From positions 2,754,013 through 2,818,012 of the forward strand of contig NW_020653900.1 of the NCBI RefSeq assembly GCF_003589595.1: a DNA stretch of 64,000 nt, written 5' to 3'. The notes beneath the pieces are model-generated. The model made no database searches. It was not told the origin of the DNA and saw only the letters and a list, made by a program, of their open reading frames with translations. The translations under genes and the position numbers were made by a program. The stretch comes from Hyposmocoma kahamanoa. Lineage: Eukaryota > Arthropoda > Insecta > Lepidoptera > Cosmopterigidae. This document shows, piece by piece, positions 33,840 to 46,400 of this stretch (within the stretch, counting starts at the first letter, position 1; each line of letters begins with the position of its first letter).

Positions 33840-34275
33840 TTTAGGTGTAACCGTTTATATGTATACAATTCTTTATTGTACCAAATAAATACAACAGAAA
33901 TATTAGATTAACAGAAAGTGAGCAAAAGGTGCACTTATCTCTAAAAGAAATCTCTTCCAACCAACCCAGGGCAGTGAGGGCTAAGGTTATAAGCGGGCTA
34001 TAGCGTGCAAGAGAGAATGAAAAAGAAATGTAATAAACTACATAAATAAAAAATAAATATAAAATACCATTTACTTACATAAGTATTATAATGAATACCT
34101 AAATAAGGATGTAAAAAACAATAAGATGATTACAAAGAGAGTTCAGCAAGAAAGTGCGTTTTCAATCTTTTCTTGAAAGAAGCGATAGACGTACTAGATT
34201 GGATATGGGAAGGGAGTCTGTTCTACAACTGCGCTGCACGAGAACAAAAGGAGTTAAAAAAGAAATTTGTTCTAC
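33840..34275 (-). mobile_element. LINE 3' end, second family
   Basis: Minus-strand reading shows AAQL-x-NRLPSHIQ and SFKKRLKTHFL, then a stop and an A/T-rich 3' UTR with ACAATAAAGAATTG near its end. The LP-x(n)-FK-x-LKTHL arrangement is typical of the C-terminus of CR1/RTE-like LINEs. It ends about 60 bases before the sideroflexin start codon. Confidence 0.55.
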
Positions 34276-34332
34276 ATTTAGGACGAACGAACATCAGTTT
34301 AATACCTATTATATTTTATTTGCAGCACAAAA

Positions 34333-34481
34333 ATGTCACTTATAGACCTAACCAAACCTCGTTGGGACCAGAACACGTACTGGGGACGAGCTACGCACTT
34401 TTTCCACCTGACCAATCCGCTTAATGTCCTGGCCAGCGACAAACAGCTCGACGAGGCCAAGAAGATCGTCACTGAGTTCAG
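34333..34481 (+). CDS. Sfxn1-3: Sideroflexin exon 1 (coding part)
   Basis: The acceptor TATTTGCAG ends at 34325, the ATG is at 34333, and the donor TTCAG|GTAAGA follows 34481. It encodes 49 residues plus two bases of an arginine codon. Confidence 0.95.
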
Positions 34482-37400
34482 GTAAGAATGTATTTTACTA
34501 CAATATTTTACCAGGACGTTGCCGTGGGACATGTGCACCACCAGTGGATGTATCGGATTGAACATACGCACTTCCTCTAACTCGATTATTCCCAAAGTTG
34601 TCTATTTTGACCAACAGGGGTAATTTTCACCTTACAAGGGGTCCATGTCAATGCATGAGACGTTAATGGCAGGTCGTGGCCAAAATTTTGGTCCATAAAT
34701 AGAATAATCCACATTGTATAGATTATTTTATAATAGACGTAAATTACCTATGAAGTTCTTTAAAACAATTTGGCAACTATCACGATACTCGTTTAGATAA
34801 ACGTATAAAACTTAACATATTTTTTTATTTTCATTTATAAAGTTTCTCACTAGTATACTGTACTAGCTGTCAGACACGCATTTGTAGTTGATAAATTTGC
34901 CAAGAATTAAGTATTTGAAAAGGGGTCTACGCAAAACAGATAAAAATTACGCGTGGTCCACCAGACAAAAAGTTTAGAAACCTCTGCTCTAACTTATCCA
35001 CGCGCAGCTCAATTAAACCAAGAAGATCGTCACAACACTGTCAAAGTCAAATAATCATTTACGCCATTTTTTAAGCTACTGCTCGTTCACCACGCTGACC
35101 TCCCTGAGAACAACGAGCAAGACACTCTAGGGATTGCTCTTTTCAAATAAACTTAAATGCTATGGAAAATACTTTGAATCAAATTTGTGTGGAATCTAGA
35201 GCCATGTCATCTTTCCATACATCTTTATCTAACACATAGTCTTCATTTTTGTAATATGGCTTTTCAATTAAAATACTTTTAATGTAAGTTTTAAACTTAG
35301 GAAACGATTAATCTTAATATATTCTCCGGAACCTTATTGTAAAAAAGTGTACAGTTGCCCGTAAAATAATCGTTTACCTTAGTTAAACGAAATCGTGGTA
35401 CCATGACATCTTCTTTCTTAATGAAATTATTTAACTGAATTCAAGTAACGTATAAATAAAGGTTGGCAAATTAGACATCGACTCTCGCCATCTATCTTAA
35501 AATTTAGGCTTTATGTCGCCTAATAAGGATCTTCAATTTTGTTAGTTATTCAACTCGGTCCATGGCCATCCCGAGGGACTGACTTTTCGATGAAGGCTGC
35601 TAACCACAGGCATAGTCTGTGCTGCTAACAGATTGATGTTTGCAATTAATGCGTGAAGTCGTAATCAACTGCGTGAAATCGAGATCGACTGCACGTAGTT
35701 AATCTGTTCGCAGCCTAGCGCCCAGTTACAGGACGCGACAGTTTTCGCGGAGCTATTGCGCAGTGACTGCCCAATTACCACGCTTTCACGTACATTACTG
35801 GCGAATCTGAATTCTATTTACGAGGTAGCAACGTTTAAATTCCTCAGAACAAGACAACCGCGCGATCGTGCACGCGTTGTCCAAAGACAAGCCAGTCTCG
35901 CCCGGGGCCGGAGGCGCTCATTTAAGTTAAAACCTAAAAGCTAAATCAATAGAGCGTATTTTGCCATAACAGCTAGATGCACGCGGTCGCTGCGCGCCGG
36001 CCACTTGGTATCTGCGCGGCGAGCATGCGGTACCCGCGCGGCGTTAGCGCGATGAAATTCGTGTCAAATAAACGCTCCCTAAGGGGCTCATGTCCAATTG
36101 CCGTCTTCCTGTGTTATCACGTGATCTGCCCTTTTTCACCTTAGCTCAGTTACTACTAAGTACTACTACTAAGTTACTCAACTTTTTGACTACGGTTGAG
36201 TCGATTTCTATGCTGAGAAATATATGTCCAAACATAGGATCGTCATTCGTTCCAATCTGGTCCAATCAAAACTGGTCAGATTTGGCCTTAACATTCGATA
36301 TAGAGAAACAAATAACAAAGGTTTGAGTCAAGTTATATATAATGCTTAATAATGTACTCTGTCTACCTGCTGCGCAGTTTTTAACATTTTTGTGGTTATG
36401 TACTGAATAATTATTAATTAACAGACCGTGAAACTACTTCGGAAAATCAGGAGAATAATATAAAAGTCACACTGTGGTAATCAACATCTAAATGCTGATA
36501 ATATATAACATTATCTAAATGAGTAAGCTTCTATTGTATCTACATTACACACCTGTGATTGTTTTGGACATTGTCAGAAACAATTGGCTCAGATATTATT
36601 TTCAAAACACCGTGCCAAGTTTTAACACCAAACTATGGAAACAACATAACAAAATTCACGGATGTTCATCAGTGCGACTGACGAATGCTGAAAACATTAG
36701 GTTTACTGATATTTATTTCTTCTTCTTCTTCTTTTTCTTCTTCTTGGTGTGCAATCTTCTACCGAAAGTCGGCTATCGTTTTAGCCACTTGTGCCCGTGA
36801 AGTTACAGTTCGGAAAAGTTCTGTGGAACTCATTGAAACTATTCGTTCTTGAGGCAGACTCTCCTGAAAAGAATGAGTAAGAAACTCTAGTATTTGTATA
36901 TATTTATCATTTACAATATTTATTTCAAATATTATAAATCAAGACATGCTGTAAAAGCTGAACGGGTCATTGTCATAAGTTTTTATTCTTTTTATATTCT
37001 TGTTTTTCTTGGTACGTGTTATGTATGTAGGTATGTGTGGCTGCACCCACCACCAGTTCATATTATAATAAATCAGTGCAAAGCTAACCAGCGATCGTTT
37101 CACTCGTCAACGCAGCTCCGTTCCGTATATTTAACAGTGGCGACGAACTACCCGCAACAAAAAAAAAATATTGTGCAAAATGGCGAATATTAGTGCTCAG
37201 TTCGGGATTTTAAATAGTTTCGATCACAATACACACACATGGAAAACGTATAAAGGTCGTATTGGGCAATATTTCGTAGCAAATAATTTTAATGAATCGA
37301 CGGATCCTGAGGGCAAGAGAAGAAAGGCGATCCTGCAAAGCGCACTCACAGAGGGTACCTACAAGCTAGCAACGGACCTGACTTTACCCAAGGAAATCGA

Positions 37401-40400
37401 CGACGTGCCCTACGAAGATTTATTAAATCTTTTAGACACTCACTTCACACCAAAGAGTGTCGGGTTTGGTGAGCGTCACAACTTTTACGCGGCCGCTCAA
37501 CAAGTGGGTGAAACCCATTCTCAGTGGGCAGCGAGATTACGAGGTCTGACTGCAAAGTGTGGCTTCCTCAATGTCGAAGAGGCGCTGCGCGACAAGTTCA
37601 TAATGGGCTTGCTACCGGGACGAGAAAAAGAAGAGCTGTACGCAAAGGATTTAGCCGGTCTCACGCTAGCCAAGGTCGTGGAGACCGCGGAGAACCATGT
37701 CAGGGCACGGAGCGCCGCGGCCGCAAGCTCCGCCGCCGGCGGCGCCGGCCTAGCGAGCGCGTCCCATGATCAGTTATTCAAGATCTCAAACAACGGGAAC
37801 CGTGGAAGTGTAGGCAAAGTAAAGTGTAGTGTTTGTGGGTTTACGAATCATAAGTCCTCGGAGTGTAAATTTGCAAATTACGTTTGCAAAAAGTGTCACG
37901 TGAAAGGCCATTTGCGTAAAATGTGTTCTAAAGTGAATTACGTAAAGGTGGATTGCGGTGGCCAGGGTGAGGATGACGAAAGCGATGACGGTGAGCTTTA
38001 TTACATTCGTTCATTTAGGGGTGCACCCATGGTAGAAACAGTTCTAATTAAAAATAGACCGTTTCAATTTGAAATAGACAGTGCAGTGGGTCAACAGTAA
38101 CTGTAGTGTCGGAGGTCTTGTATAAAACTCATTTTAAAGATGTGCCGTTATCCAATACTATGAAACAGCTGATGACGTACAATGGAAAGAAAATTGAATG
38201 TGTAGGTATATTTCGTTTGCCGATAAGTTATGCGGGACAAACTCACGTTATTGTCTTTTATGTAATACGTGACGGAGGCCCGCCTCTTCTGGGTAGGGAT
38301 TTTATATCAGCGTTTAATTTGCAATTGGTACCGGTGAATTTTTGTGTGGATTCTGTACCACCTGTTGAATTGTTGCAACAACAATATTCAGAGCTGTTTT
38401 CGGACAAATTAGGCACTTTTAACAAGTACAAAATTAAGTTGTTGTTGAAAGATAATGCTAAACCGGTTTTCTGCAAGGCACGTCCCGTCGCATTCGCTTT
38501 GCGCGATAAGGTCAATCACGAAATTGACAGGTTGGTCCGGTTAGGTATTATTGAGCCTGTCGAGCACTCAGAATACGCATCTCCGATAGTTCCAGTTCTT
38601 AAAAAGAATGGGTCAGTCAGATTGTGTGCCGATTACTCTAGAACTATAAACAAACAGCTGCAGGTGGAAAAATATCCACTTCCCACAACTAGTGAACTGT
38701 TTTCTAAAATACATGGGGGTCAACACTTTAGTAAATTAGATTTATCTATGGCATATAACCAGTTTGTTTTAGATAACGAGTCAAAAAATCTTACTTGCAT
38801 AAATACAAACCGTGGGTTATATACTTTCTCTCGATTAGTATTTGGGTTAGCCAGCGCACCCTCCATTTTTCAACGCGCAATCGAAGGGGTGCTTTCAGGT
38901 CTAGATGGCGTATTATGTCTATTAGATGACATTTTGGTCACTGGTAAGGACTGGAAGGAGCATCTTGAAAGGCTGAATGCTGTGCTGAAGCGGCTGCAGG
39001 ACGCAGGCCTTACATTACAAAAAGAAAAATGTAGATTTTTTCAGGATAAAGTTCATTATCTTGGCTATATCATTACGAAAGACGGGTTGAAGAAAGCACC
39101 GGAAAAAATTAAGGCCATGGTTGAAGCACCAGTTCCGAAAAATGTTAGTGAGTTGCAGTCATTCCTAGGGCTCATAAACTATTATAGGAATTTTGTACGA
39201 AATGCATCCGCAATCCTCAGTCCTTTATATGAATTATTGAAAAAGGGTTGTAAATGGGACTGGAATGAAGTTCATGATACGGCATTTCGAGAAATTAAAA
39301 AAGTTATGACATCGGAACAGGTTCTTACACATTTCGATTCAAGTGCGACGATCATTTTAACCGTCGACGCTTCTCCTAAGGGGTTGGGAGCTATTCTTTC
39401 TCAAATAGGTAAAGACGGTGTAGAACGACCCTTATCTTTCATGTCGCGTACGTTAAATGCGGCGGAAAGGCGATATGCTCAAATACAGAAAGAGGCAACT
39501 GCAATAATTTATGGCGTGCGACGATTCCATCAATATTTGTATGGCAGAAGCGAACCTTTCATATTACGAACGGACCACAAGCCACTTCTGTCCATTTCTG
39601 TCGGGCCACATAAGGGCATTCCAGAGATGTCTGCAAATAGATTACAACGGTACGCTTTGTTTCTGAGTAGCTATAACTACAAAATAGAATACGTTCGCAG
39701 CGCTGATAACAGTGCGGACTACCTGTCGCGCGCGAGCCTGCCGAGAGAAGTGCACGAGTGCGCGTGCACCGAACAATGCAAGTGCTGCGATTGCGAGGTA
39801 GCATATGACCGGGCGACCTATGTCTGTTTCGTAGTAGACGGCAGCATGCCCGTCACTTTACACAGATTACGCGAAGAAACAAAATCGGACATAGTCTTAC
39901 GTCTAGTCATTAACTGCATTATGAAAGGCTGGCCGCCTAAAGTTGATGATATTCGGTTAAAACCGTATCATTTGTGTAGATCACAACTGTCTTATGAGAA
40001 TGGATGCGTAATGAGAGGTCATAAGGTCGTCATCCCCGCGAGTTTACACCAGACAATGTTAAAAGAATTACATTCGTCGCATTTAGGTATAGTTAAAACA
40101 AAGGGCGAGGCTCGTTCTAGATTTTGGTTTCCAGGAATTGACCAAGCGGTGGAAACCATGATAGGTACGTGTGATGTGTGCATTCAGTTGCGCCCCTCGC
40201 CGCCCCGCGCCCCGCTGACTCCGTGGGAGTACCCAGCTCGATCATTTGATAGAATTCACATATATTTCCTTGGTCCAATTAAAGGTTGTGTATACTTAGT
40301 AGCAGTAGACGCACATACTAAGTGGGTAGAGGTATACAATATGAAAACGTCCACGTCATCAGCGGCAGTGATTTTAAAATTATGTGAATTTATGTCTAGA

Positions 40401-43400
40401 TTCGGTGTTCCTAAAACGATTGTTAGTGATAACGGCACAGCTTTTTGTTCGCGGGAATTTGAGTTGTTTTGTTCAACAAACGGGATTTCGCATATGACGT
40501 CACCGGTCTACCACCCGTCGAGCAACGGCCAGGCCGAAAGTTTTGTAAAAATTGTGAAAAGGGGAATAAAGTCGTGTCTTTTGTTGGATCTCAACGCGGG
40601 GGATACGTGGACAAAATTACTGAAATACCTAATGGATTACCGTAACTCTGTTAACACTACCACGGGGCTGTCTCCGGCTCAACTGGTATTCGGTCACAAG
40701 TTAAGATCTAGATTAGATTTGATTGATCCAAACTCATCGGCACCCTCGCCACCGCCGTCGCCTGATATAATAAATAACCAACAGTGTACACGAAATAAGG
40801 AAGGGAAAACCAGAGTTAAAAAATTAAAGAAAAACGACATTGTACTGTACAAAAAATTTATTAATAAAACAAAGTATACATGGTGTAAAGGAATCGTACA
40901 GAAAAAATTAGGAAATGTTCTATATTTAGTGAAAGATATCGATAGTTCGGAAATGTATAAAAGACACATAAATCAATTAATGTTGTACAAAGGGACTAGT
41001 AACAATTATTGGGACTCGGTACATAGTTCAAATGTAAACTTACCTGTTGCGTCACCGCCGCCGCCGCTGCCGCCGCCACAGTCGCCTCCGCCGCCGCCGC
41101 CGCCGTCTTCGCCGCTGTCGTCTCTGACACCGCTGTCCTCGTCGGAACCATTATCGCTGTCTCCCGAATCACCGGAACCCCAGGTTGAACTCCCATCACC
41201 GAATATTGCTTCACAGTCAGCCAGTGGAAGGAGAGCCGAACTGTATGTGCCGAGCGATTCTCCATGGTCGGGAGAGGACGAATATGCGAGCGGAACTCTA
41301 CAGAGGGACGATGAGATGCTAGCTGATTCCGTCTGCGCTACTGCGAGACAATCGAATTCCGACGATGAGTTCTACGAAGCGGAAGCCGAAGTCGATACCC
41401 GGGACAAGCCACAGGGTCCCGGAGTTGTACCAAAAAGATTGTTACGCCCACGTCCCATTGTGTCTTATAAAAAGTACTTTTAATATTTGTATTAATTTAG
41501 GTTATTATAATAGAGGGAGGAATGTTATGTATGTAGGTATGTGTGGCTGCGCCCACCACCAGTTCATATTATAATAAATCAGTGCAAAGCTAACCAGCGA
41601 TCGTTTCACTTGTCAACGCAGCTCCGTTCCGTATATTTAACAGTACGCCTTCTCCTAGCGGACGTCTACTATCATTATAACCACAGACATATATCTAGAT
41701 ATATAACCGTGAAGTTGCAGCTCGGAACATTTCTGTGGTACTGATATTGAGCCACTCTGGAAGGTTTTGGAAATATGTGATTTTTTCAGATTAAGCTGCA
41801 ATAGGGAATATTTTTCGCTCTTCATGGTCTGGAAACTGTTACTAGGACCTTTGCAAGGCGACATTGAATAGGCATTATGTACATTATTTAAAAAAAAAAA
41901 GGTGTGCATGCTTCATTGTCAATTCCATCTGGTAAAAAGGAGATCAAATGCGCAATTTATAAAAAAGAAATGGTTTTCAGAAAGTCCAAGCGCGTATGCA
42001 TCCTCTGCAATACGTTGTCATATGTGATTCTATCCGTCCCCAATACTTCCAACATTCTTCGATAAATCCACATTTTTAAAACGTTTGGGTTAGTATCACT
42101 CTTAATAGATGAAAACTTCTTAAATATGTTATTTGTAGGAAAACCCAAAAAATGCCATCTGGTTACGACGAAGAGAAATTGTGGGCTGCAAAGTACTTAT
42201 ATGACAGCGCATTCCACCCCGATACTGGTGAGAAGATGATCCTGATCGGACGCATGGCTGCGCAGGCGCCCATGAACACCCTGATCACTGGCGGTAAGGT
42301 TTTTCGCTGTAACTACCTGATTGAATTTATATTTATATATATAACGTTTTTTGTCGCATCCGAACGCGCGATCTGAATGGACTAAGACACGCGTGCAGTT
42401 TTATTCCACTCTGATCATACAATACAAACATACAAATCTAATTTGCCTGTAAAATTTTCGCAAAATGATAGTCTATCATTCTTCATTATTCATTATGAAA
42501 ATTTGAAAAATGTTAACTTTTTGAGTGAACAAAATATGGATTAGGTAATTCAAAAACTATGAAACACCAGCTGACTTTCTTATCTGAACGACATAACCTA
42601 TGATTTTACCACTAATTTGACACAGTTTTAACGCAATATACACTTTTTCTATTTAAAATAGATAAATAATGTGAGTTCAAAAAATGCATGTCCGCGCTAC
42701 AAGCAAAACTGCGCTTCACGTGACAAATTCGTCGATTGTTACCATCTGGCTCGCTCAATTTGTACAAGTATTTAACAAAGGAAAAGGAAACTTATCGTTC
42801 TACCTTAACGTTCCTTTCAAAAGCGTAAAATCTTTTCATTTAAATCTGTATTAGCTTTCAAACATTTTGTCACCAAATTAGATGTATCACGAAATTAGAC
42901 GAGTTTACTATACGTACCTCAATGTATAGGGTAATGTATCTCAGTCCACTATTGCTCTTAACATCGTAACTTGCCGAGCACTATGTGTCTATACTGGTGT
43001 GATGTTAGGTGAGTGGCCATTTAAGGTCAAGACGACCAAAACTTACGTGTACTTATGTCCTCATTTGTATTGCTTAATTCAGTGGAATAAGTCAATGTTG
43101 TGCCTCCCTCACGGCTTTTCTATAGGTCAATTCTGGTCAATGTAGGGCCTCTCACACATCATACCCCCGTTTGATATTATCCTATTTATAATAGGGATGA
43201 TCACATTTTACCGAACGACAGCAGCGACGGTTTTCTGGCAATGGCTGAATCAGACGTTCAACGCCATCGTCAATTATACCAACAGAGGCGGGGACACGCC
43301 TATACCTGTCAGGTATTTCTTTAGTCATTCAATACTCGTAAGCGGGTAATCAAAAAAAAAAGAAAAAGGTAATCAATCTGATAAGGAAGTGGCAACTGCA

Positions 43401-46400
43401 GGCGCCGGCGCCTATCGACGACAATGACGAATGGAGCGAGCAATGCTCGGCATTTCTTTACGTGATCGAATCTGAAATGAGAAGATCCGTAGAAGAAGGA
43501 AAATCACCAACATAGCTCAAAGTATTAGCAAGTTGAAGTGGCAGTGGGCAGGGCACATAGCTCATAGAACTGACGGCCGTTGGGGCAGAAAGGTTCTCGA
43601 AAGGAGACCAAGAACCGGAATGGTGAAAACCAGATGCATGTCACGCCCGACCGACGAGTCTAGCAATCTTTGGGGGAGGCCTGTGTTCAGCAGTAGACGT
43701 CTTCCGGTTGATATGATGATGATATAATCAATAGGTGTACACTACATATACTGAAATTATAGCTAAAATTCTTTGGTTATTTGATATCCATAGGCATTTT
43801 GTTTTTTAAGAGCAAGCAAGAGCAAGGCTCAATTCCTGAGCTTACTTAACTAAGATGTTATATCGACCCAATATCATACTGATGGATACATAATAATGTA
43901 TGTGACCCTGAAGATAGCACAAAATCCTTTGAGAAATATTGAATATAATGAATTTCTGTGTACAGTCAAATGGTCGCGTCATATTGCTGTGCCTGCGGAG
44001 GCGCATTGGGTACCGCGCTCTACCTCAATTCCAAAGTAAAGGTAAGTAGTTGTAGAGCCCTTTGTGAAAGAGTTCATCCGGGGCAGTAAGTACTACCTCC
44101 ATACCTACTTCCACTTTTGCTATGCTATGCGTCTTGAAGCCTATGCGCGCTAACAATTTGAGCCGTGCTTAATACATAGAGCGCACTATAAATTTCCGGA
44201 ACTGGCCACTTACATAAACAATATTTAAAAAGTAATTAGGTACATTTGACAATGGAACTCTTTGGCTGTAGAATACAGTTTCACTCAGTCTCTTTTCAGT
44301 CACTTGTTTTTACATTGTCACGTCATTTTAGAATTTGGTTGTGTATATTATCACAATGGATTTAACTCGTGAAAATTTTCGTGGTATGGTTTTCTACGAC
44401 TTTAAGTGCAATTTAACAGCTCAGCGGAGCTTCGCTCGGCTTCAAACTGCTTTTGGAGATGAAGCACCATGCAAGACGACGATATTTATAGCTGGTTTGC
44501 AGAATTCAAACGCGGTCGTGTGAATCTCAGTAACGAATTTCATGATGGTCGCCCGTCCACTGCTGTGAGCAATAAAAACATCGATGCTGTGCACCGTATG
44601 ATCAAAACAGACAGGCATGTGACATACCATGAGATTCGGGCATCTTTAGGCATAGGCATGAGTCAAATACGATCAAAACCACACAAACATTTGGGTGTGA
44701 AAAAGCTGTGCTCCCTGTAGATCCCACACAATTTGACTGAGGCTCAAAAAACGGATCGCGTCACTTGGTGCAATGCCATGCTTACCAGATTCAATGAAGG
44801 GGCGTCAAATTTGGTGTGGGACATAACAGGTGGTGAAACATGGATTTATAGTAACGGTCCCAAAACAAAGCAGCAATCGAGCGTATGGGTCTCTCGAGAT
44901 TAGCCGAAACCAACCAAAGTGGCGCGCGTGCAAAGCGTGCAAAGCCTCTAAGCGGATGGCAATCATCCGCTTAGAGGCTTTGCACGCTTTTACACTTCTT
45001 TACTTTTGCACTTCTTTTTTAACAATATTATCTTAATAAAACTGGACACGTTGCTACTGTTGCTTTGGAAAATCGTTGTACCGTGAATAATGATTTGTAC
45101 ACCACCATTTGTTACCAGGAAGCTATTGACAAACTCCGTAAAAATAACCGTAAACGCCGTATCATCTTGCACCAAAATAATGCCAGTTCTCACACGGCCA
45201 GACAGACAAATGAATTTTTGAAGGTGAACAACGTTGACCTTATGAGCCATCCCGCGTACAGTCCCGACCGGGCACCTGGTGACTTTTATTTATTTCCAAA
45301 AGTTAAGAACCAGTTACGCGGTCAACGATTTTCATCACATGAAAAGGCTGCCGAAGAGTATGAAAAATATGTTTCAGAGATTGTCACGGAGGAGGCGCAT
45401 AAATATTTAAAAAATTTATTCATTCGTATGAAAAAGTGCATTAACGCTAATGGAGAATATTTTGAGAAACAATAAATTCATTTCTGACCATTTATAGTAT
45501 TTTTTTCTTATTCATTCCCGAAACTTATAGCGCGCCCCACGTAATAATTGGGCCTATGTGGTCTAACAAGGAACACGAGGAGGCTCAGACTACATGGTCT
45601 TGTACCACATTTCTTTTTTCCCGGGACCTCATGTAAAAAAAAATCTCTCAACGACAATGGTACACTTTTGTACATACCATTTGGGTCACCGAAGTCTTAG
45701 TCGTTGAACAACTGCTTGATTGCGGCTGAAAGTTGAACAATGATAGAGAATGATACTGCAATCCATTTCTGGAAGGTACATTGAGATAGTTAAAGTGTAA
45801 GTTCGATGTTATAAAGTTACAAATGATAAAAAATACGCAGTACATTAGTGGTACAGTCTATGCCCTAAGGTATCTGACCCTAGCCGACCTTTTGGTTCTG
45901 AGAGCCATCTTACACATTCAACAGAAAAGTGTAAAGAAATGCCAGCTTTACAGTTGAAATATGTATTTATGTAATGTAATTAAAGACCAAATTGCCTTAA
46001 AAAGTTTCAACAACGTCATTCAATCATTAATAATGCATAAGGAATTAAGTCATATCAAAATGAATTTTGCGGCTCACAGGTTAAAGGTTAAGTTTGTTTA
46101 ACACTTTTCTTCACACTTACACACAGCTAGTTTTAGCAGGATGCAATCGCGCGTTAGTATCGATGCAGTCGCGCGCTTATGTATCGCTGCGTAAAATCGC
46201 GCGCGTGTGTAAAGGCAGACGGTTAACGACTGCATCGCTGCTAAAAATCGCCGTGTGTAACCGCTCTTAGGGTCAGGTATCTTAGGGCGTCTACTGTACA
46301 TACATCACGTGGAACAGAAAAGTAAACAAATCGCATTCTATTAAACGAAAAATAATCTCATATATCAACAATCAACAAATTACTAATGCGTACTTAAATC

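Larger units (their letters stand above)
37017..41642 (+). mobile_element. Ty3/Gypsy LTR retrotransposon, full-length but defective
   Basis: It is 4626 bp, in sense orientation inside sideroflexin intron 1. It has two 120-bp LTRs (TGTT...AACA), GTACG duplicated on each side (37012-37016 and 41643-41647), a primer-binding region, gag, pol and a polypurine tract. The LTRs differ at two of 120 positions, implying a recent insertion. pol order is protease, RT, RNase H, integrase, as in Ty3/Gypsy. There is no env frame. Two lesions are listed under gag and pol. Confidence 0.95.

Noticed and set aside
34173..34424. 83-codon plus-strand frame overlapping sideroflexin exon 1
   Set aside because: It lies in another frame, begins in a minus-strand LINE remnant and runs through the acceptor at 34325.
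37171..37179. Earlier gag start at a TTG codon
   Set aside because: An ATG follows three codons later at 37180. There is no reason for a non-ATG start in an insect element.
38070..38100. Programmed -1 frameshift between gag and pol
   Set aside because: No X-XXY-YYZ heptamer was seen in the overlap and the tandem CAGTG explains the shift. It is not excluded without sibling copies.
40694..40969. 91-codon frame antisense to pol
   Set aside because: It is a shadow of the Gypsy integrase region.
45065..45475. Separate 136-codon gene
   Set aside because: It is the C-terminal half of the broken mariner transposase, not an independent gene.
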